Shown here piece after piece: positions 7,563-9,919 of a stretch of DNA of 9,919 nucleotides. The DNA is from Clostridiaceae bacterium (GTDB lineage Bacteria > Bacillota > Clostridia > Monoglobales > Firm-18). The notes under the pieces were generated by a model. The model was not told where the DNA came from. It worked only from the letters and a program-made list of their open reading frames with translations, and made no database searches. The position numbers and the translations under genes were made by a program. Positions within the stretch are counted from its first letter, which is position 1; every line of letters starts with the position of its first letter. The stretch spans positions 1-9,919 of the forward strand of contig JAAZFB010000390.1 in NCBI GenBank assembly GCA_012511915.1, written 5' to 3'.

Positions 7563-7753
7563 AGACCGAATAATGATTTTATTGTGGTAAACAGTAAGCT
7601 TATCTGGGGGAGCAGTGTAAACAGCACTACCACAAGCCCAGCAATGGAAGTCATAAGCGCCTATTCTTCATGTTTTGAGTTTTTTAACAACTGATAAAGC
7701 ACAGCGGTTACTATCCCTATTCCCGCGATTTTATAAATAATTTCTATTTCCAT
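7559..7753 (-). CDS. spoIIIAC: Stage III sporulation protein AC with internal in-frame TAG
   Basis: The frame from ATG 7753 to TGA 7559 encodes 64 residues, family-typical, with two membrane helices: IIYKIAGIGIVTAVLYQLL and a second beginning ALMTSIAGLVVVLFTLL. Codon 31 (7663-7661) is TAG, between KHEE and ALMTSIAG. In clostridial homologues as I recall them, Gln sits here (EEQA), one C-to-T change from TAG. Sequence on both sides is conserved-looking with no shift, and the terminal ATGA overlap with spoIIIAD is intact. AAGGA five bases before the ATG is a fair ribosome binding site. As conventionally read, only a 30-aa peptide would be made, perhaps with restart at ATG codon 34 (7654). The gene is too short to be called as an ORF because of the TAG. 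Confidence 0.9.
7661..7663 (-). other. In-frame TAG codon 31 of spoIIIAC
   Basis: Read on the minus strand as GAA TAG GCG CTT ATG. The reading frame continues without change to the genuine TGA at 7561-7559. Either a nonsense mutation or a sense-read amber codon. Confidence 0.95.
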
Positions 7754-7772
7754 GTTTATCCTTATCCCCCAT

Positions 7773-8291
7773 TTATAAAAACAATATCGCGGTAAATACC
7801 CCGCCTATTATGCCCAAGGCGCGGTATAACCGTGCAAACTTTTTTTCGTCTTCTATTGCCTGATTTTCGCAAACAGTAAGTTTGTCGCATGTTAGTTCAA
7901 TATTTTCTATTTGCCCACCTGCATCGTTAATACCGAGCAGCTTCCCGAACCCATTTAATATATGTAGTTCATCGTTTTTTAGAGCCAAATTACTCTATTC
8001 CTTTAAAATAACACATTCCCATACCTCGTCTACGCTGATATTATCGTTTTTTAATTTTTCACCCGCTTTTAAAAAGAGTTGCCTAATTTCGGTTTTAAGT
8101 TTTCCCCCGGTTCTTATTAATGCAGTAGCGAGGGGTGTCCTCCAAAGCTCGATTTCACCTATTAGGGAAACAAGGGCGGTTTGCAGTTCGCGAATTTCTG
8201 TTACCCTGCTCGAAAACCTTGCCGCCTCATCAAAACCGATTTTTCCAGCGCACATTATAATAACTGTACAACCTAAAAGCTTTGACAACAT
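7773..8291 (-). CDS. spoIIIAB: Stage III sporulation protein AB with internal in-frame TAG
   Basis: Read through the TAG at 7997-7995 (codon 99), the frame encodes 172 residues, essentially the 171 of B. subtilis SpoIIIAB. The N-terminus is a membrane segment (MLSKLLGCTVIIMCAG), followed by RVTEIRELQTALVSLIGEIELWRTPLATAL, the helical family core. After the TAG come LHILNGFGKLLGINDAGGQ and the C-terminal membrane helix LGIIGGVFTAILFL. ATG at 8291 is chosen over ATG 8309 because GGAGG lies nine bases upstream. The conventional reading gives 98 residues lacking the C-terminal helix. AAAGGA ten bases before TTG 7988 could allow weak restart. The final stop is TAA, 19 bp before spoIIIAC. In the family AB is a membrane-anchored partner of the SpoIIIAA ATPase. 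Confidence 0.92.
7995..7997 (-). other. In-frame TAG codon 99 of spoIIIAB
   Basis: Minus strand reads AAG GAA TAG AGT AAT TTG GCT in the same frame as both halves of the protein. The two halves together make one SpoIIIAB of normal length. Which amino acid the position normally carries is not clear; it lies in a variable stretch before the conserved LGINDAGGQ segment. Confidence 0.95.
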
Positions 8292-8333
8292 ATTGTCATA
8301 CCTCCGCATTTTTATCCCTGTTATGCCTTTGTT

Positions 8334-9197
8334 TTATGCTACGTTTTCGATAGTACCTACGCCTTTTTTTCGGCTTAGGGTAATGATACAACCAAACTCC
8401 TCCATAATGTTATCACTCATAATCCGTCTTTTTACCTGCTCTGCATTATCACCGTGCGCTGTTGCTATTATTTTTACTCCGCACGAAAGAGCTTTGCAAA
8501 TTGCATCCACATCGCAATGGGCTATTTCATCTGTTATTATCACATCCGGCGACATACTCCGCAACATAAGCGGTATCCCAATAGCTTTGGGGCAGAGGTC
8601 TAAAACATCCGTTAGTTCACCGATATCATGCTGGGGCACACCGTCGCGCATTGCGGCAATTTCACCACGCTCGTCTATAATTGATACTTTGAGCCATTTC
8701 CCCAATTGTCGTGCAGCGTCACGGATTATTGTTGTTTTCCCGCATTGAGGAGGGGATATTATAAGGGTGTTTTGCAAATTGTGTTTTGTTATATATGGCA
8801 TTATTTTATCTGCCGCGCCTTTTACTTCACGTGCAATTCGGAAGTTTAATCCGTTTAGCTGTACCATATTAATGATTTGATTGTCTTGCAAAACCACCCT
8901 GCCGCAAAGACCTACCCTGTGCCCGCCTTGTAGCGTTATAAAACAGTTCTTAATTTCTTCGATATACGCATAAACAGAAGAACGGCATATCATGCGTAAT
9001 GTCTGCTCAATTTCCTGACCGGTTATGGTATACGGTAAGGTTATACTTTCGCAATGGTTGAAAAGGGCTAGTCTTCTGCCGGCGCGAAGCCGTACTTCTT
9101 CTAAATCTGCAAAGCTGACATTATGCAGATTATCCGCAATGCTACATGGCAAATTTTCTAAAATAATTTTTTTGGAATCTCCAACCATGCAAATCAC
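8334..9197 (-). CDS. spoIIIAA: Stage III sporulation protein AA, ATPase
   Basis: 287-aa (GTG 9197) or 284-aa (ATG 9188) secretion-type ATPase that powers or gates the SpoIIIA-SpoIIQ channel from the mother-cell cytoplasm. The N-terminal domain contains EEVRLRAGR (33-41) and LQGGHRVGLCG (89-99). The P-loop is SPPQCGKTT (148-156), DERGEI is at 175-180, and Walker B is VIITDE (219-224), followed by the ATAHG motif (245-249). Both starts are plausible: AGGA precedes the GTG, GGTGAT precedes the ATG; the choice changes three residues. It is the first spoIIIA gene, 24 bp or more before spoIIIAB, and intact. Confidence 0.95.
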   Translation of the reverse strand: MICMVGDSKKIILENLPCSIADNLHNVSFADLEEVRLRAGRRLALFNHCESITLPYTITGQEIEQTLRMICRSSVYAYIEEIKNCFITLQGGHRVGLCGRVVLQDNQIINMVQLNGLNFRIAREVKGAADKIMPYITKHNLQNTLIISPPQCGKTTIIRDAARQLGKWLKVSIIDERGEIAAMRDGVPQHDIGELTDVLDLCPKAIGIPLMLRSMSPDVIITDEIAHCDVDAICKALSCGVKIIATAHGDNAEQVKRRIMSDNIMEEFGCIITLSRKKGVGTIENVA

Positions 9198-9199
9198 CG

Positions 9200-9243
9200 G
9201 TCCTGTTATTGGTATACTAATATATATACAAACTTGTCCTGTT
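9200..9243 (-). promoter_or_regulatory. Direct repeats AACAGGAC and a SpoIIID-like site before spoIIIAA
   Basis: On the minus strand AACAGGAC occurs at 9243-9236 and again at 9207-9200, 36 bp apart. The upstream copy continues into GGACAAGT (9239-9232), which fits the RRACARNY core of SpoIIID sites; SpoIIID is, as I recall, a repressor of spoIIIA in B. subtilis. No convincing sigma-E promoter can be read in the 69-bp gap, though a weak TTGTAC-18-TATATA pair is present. Transcription may come from before spoVAE. Confidence 0.3.
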
Positions 9244-9266
9244 TTAGTACAAAAATTATTTTGGAT

Positions 9267-9623
9267 TTATTTTTCTTTTGATTTAAAGATTAAAGCAAAA
9301 AGGTAGCCGAAAAACACAGCCGATGCCAGACCGGCCGCGGTTGCGGTAAAGCCGCCTGTAAATATTCCAATAAATCCGGAAGTTGCAACCGCCTTCATTA
9401 CACCCTTTGCAAGTGAATAACCAAATCCGGTCAACGGTATTGTTGCACCGGCGCCGGCAAAGTCGACAACCGGTTGGTACAAACCCAAGGCGCTGAGTAG
9501 TGTGCCTGCCACCACATATATTACAAGTATTCTTGCGGGCGTCAGCTTAGTTTTATCAATAAGGATTTGTCCTATTAAACATAAAAGACCGCCCACCCAA
9601 AACACATTAAAATAGTTATACAT
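9267..9623 (-). CDS. spoVAE: Stage V sporulation protein AE
   Basis: 118-aa membrane protein with three to four hydrophobic segments, the family-typical FWVGGLLCLIGQILIDKTKLTPARILV start, the central PVVDFAGAGATIPLTGFGYSLAKG and the GLASAVFFGYLFALIF end, closing with a basic tail. It belongs to the SpoVA set that moves Ca-dipicolinate across the inner spore membrane. AGGAG six bases before ATG 9623 is a good ribosome binding site. In most spore formers it sits with spoVAC and spoVAD; here no other spoVA gene is seen in the 296 bp upstream, and spoIIIAA follows after 69 bp on the same strand. Confidence 0.93.
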   Translation of the reverse strand: MYNYFNVFWVGGLLCLIGQILIDKTKLTPARILVIYVVAGTLLSALGLYQPVVDFAGAGATIPLTGFGYSLAKGVMKAVATSGFIGIFTGGFTATAAGLASAVFFGYLFALIFKSKEK

Positions 9624-9632
9624 GCCTATTCT

Positions 9633-9658
9633 CCTTTATACTAATCCTCAATTAAAAG
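9633..9658. repeat. 26-bp copy of the 4674-4699 repeat at the spoVAE leader
   Basis: Exact match over 26 bp to 4674-4699, in the same orientation relative to the downstream minus-strand gene. Here its end merges with the AAGGAG ribosome binding site of spoVAE. The flank beyond 9658 continues loosely similar (CAGTACTAT versus TCATACTAT). Confidence 0.85.
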
Positions 9659-9679
9659 ACAGTACTATTTTCCTTATAC

Positions 9680-9747
9680 TAAACACTAATTAAAAACCAA
9701 CTGTATTTGCGAGGGATTTTTCTGTTCGGGTTTTGAATTAGTGTTTA
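9680..9747. repeat. Palindrome with 19-bp arms and 30-nt centre
   Basis: Arms 9680-9698 and 9729-9747 are reverse complements at 18 of 19 positions, enclosing 30 nt. Just outside the left arm the sequence is TATAC, giving the ATACTAA end shared with the other palindromes, and the right arm abuts the next palindrome at 9747. Half of this element is recognisable at 4178-4200 in opposite orientation. Confidence 0.8.
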
Positions 9748-9908
9748 TACTAAATTCAATCAAATATCGCGCAATCTTTTCGGCTGATTTCCCACTGAGC
9801 ATCGTTATGGAACCGTTTTGAATGCAAAAAGCATTCAAAAGAACCCATGCCTTGCTCAGCAAAAAATCATCTCTCAAATATAACACTATATTTGATTGAA
9901 TTTAGTAT
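9747..9908. mobile_element. Palindromic repeat split by a 106-bp insert with 8-bp duplication
   Basis: Outer arms 9747-9767 and 9888-9908 are exact inverted repeats identical to those of 4069-4116. The interval 9874-9908 is identical to 4082-4116. TCAAATAT occurs at 9760-9767 and again at 9874-9881, exactly flanking 9768-9873, as a target-site duplication would. Removing the insert and one TCAAATAT regenerates the 48-bp element at 4069-4116. No transposase is encoded, so it would be a non-autonomous element. Confidence 0.7.
9786..9868. repeat. Long imperfect hairpin inside the insert
   Basis: Nested complementary blocks pair in order: GATTT/AAATC (9786-9790 with 9864-9868), CTGAGCA/TGCTCAG (9795-9801 with 9853-9859), ATGG/CCAT (9807-9810 with 9845-9848) and TTTTGAATGC/GCATTCAAAA (9816-9825 with 9831-9840) around an AAAAA loop. 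Internal loops are small and nearly symmetrical. It could be a mobile palindrome or a structured RNA. Confidence 0.7.
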
Positions 9909-9919
9909 TAGTATTACGC

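Noticed and set aside
7773..7988. Second half of spoIIIAB as an independent 71-aa gene starting at TTG
   Set aside because: It is in the same frame as the first half and corresponds to the C-terminal part of one SpoIIIAB; the AAAGGA upstream is weak and ten bases away. Restart cannot be fully excluded.
7882..8748. 288-codon plus-strand open frame opposite spoIIIAA and spoIIIAB
   Set aside because: Antisense shadow of well-conserved minus-strand genes; low-complexity Ser/Ile/Pro-rich product with no recognisable motif.
9686..9886. 66-codon minus-strand open frame in the repeat region
   Set aside because: It spans three palindromic elements, starts within a repeat arm without a good ribosome site, and its product resembles nothing I recognise; most of its sequence is explained by the hairpins.

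Overview
This window reads as chromosomal DNA from an endospore-forming, low-GC member of the Clostridia. The compact overlapping spoIIIA operon, a ThrRS without TGS domain and a ClpE-like ATPase with an N-terminal zinc finger suggest an Oscillospiraceae/Ruminococcaceae-like lineage; that placement is inference from protein character only.

Layout. Plus strand, 19-4063: a ClpE/ClpC-type AAA+ unfoldase gene whose end overlaps thrS by 44 bp. At 4064-4213 there is a convergent intergenic spacer with a perfect 22-bp-arm palindrome and further structured sequence. Minus strand, 9623 down to 4214: spoVAE, then the whole spoIIIA operon in canonical order (AA, AB, AC, AD, AE, AF, AG, AH), then an Asp23/YqhY-type gene that appears to have its own sigma-A promoter in the tail of spoIIIAH. 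At 9624-9919 there is no convincing gene, only a stack of palindromic repeats related to those at 4064-4213 and 4674-4726.

The spoIIIA products form the mother-cell channel that joins forespore SpoIIQ during engulfment. AA is the ATPase, AB to AF are membrane components, and AG and AH carry the ring-building domains. SpoVAE belongs to the machinery that moves Ca-dipicolinate into the spore. Clp-ThrS on the other strand is housekeeping.

Main oddity: spoIIIAB and spoIIIAC are each interrupted by one in-frame TAG codon (7995-7997 and 7661-7663). There is no frameshift, and reading through restores full-length, conserved-looking proteins of family-typical size. Seven of the other genes end in TAA and four in TGA; only spoIIIAF seems to end in TAG, and there a TAA follows seven codons later. 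The two ambers could be nonsense mutations in a strain losing sporulation, or TAG could be read as an amino acid (suppressor tRNA or reassignment). The window alone cannot decide.

Second oddity: a family of palindromes whose outer ends read ATACTAA...TTAGTAT. One copy (9747-9908) is split by a 106-bp, strongly self-complementary insert flanked by an exact 8-bp duplication, while an uninterrupted copy sits at 4069-4116.
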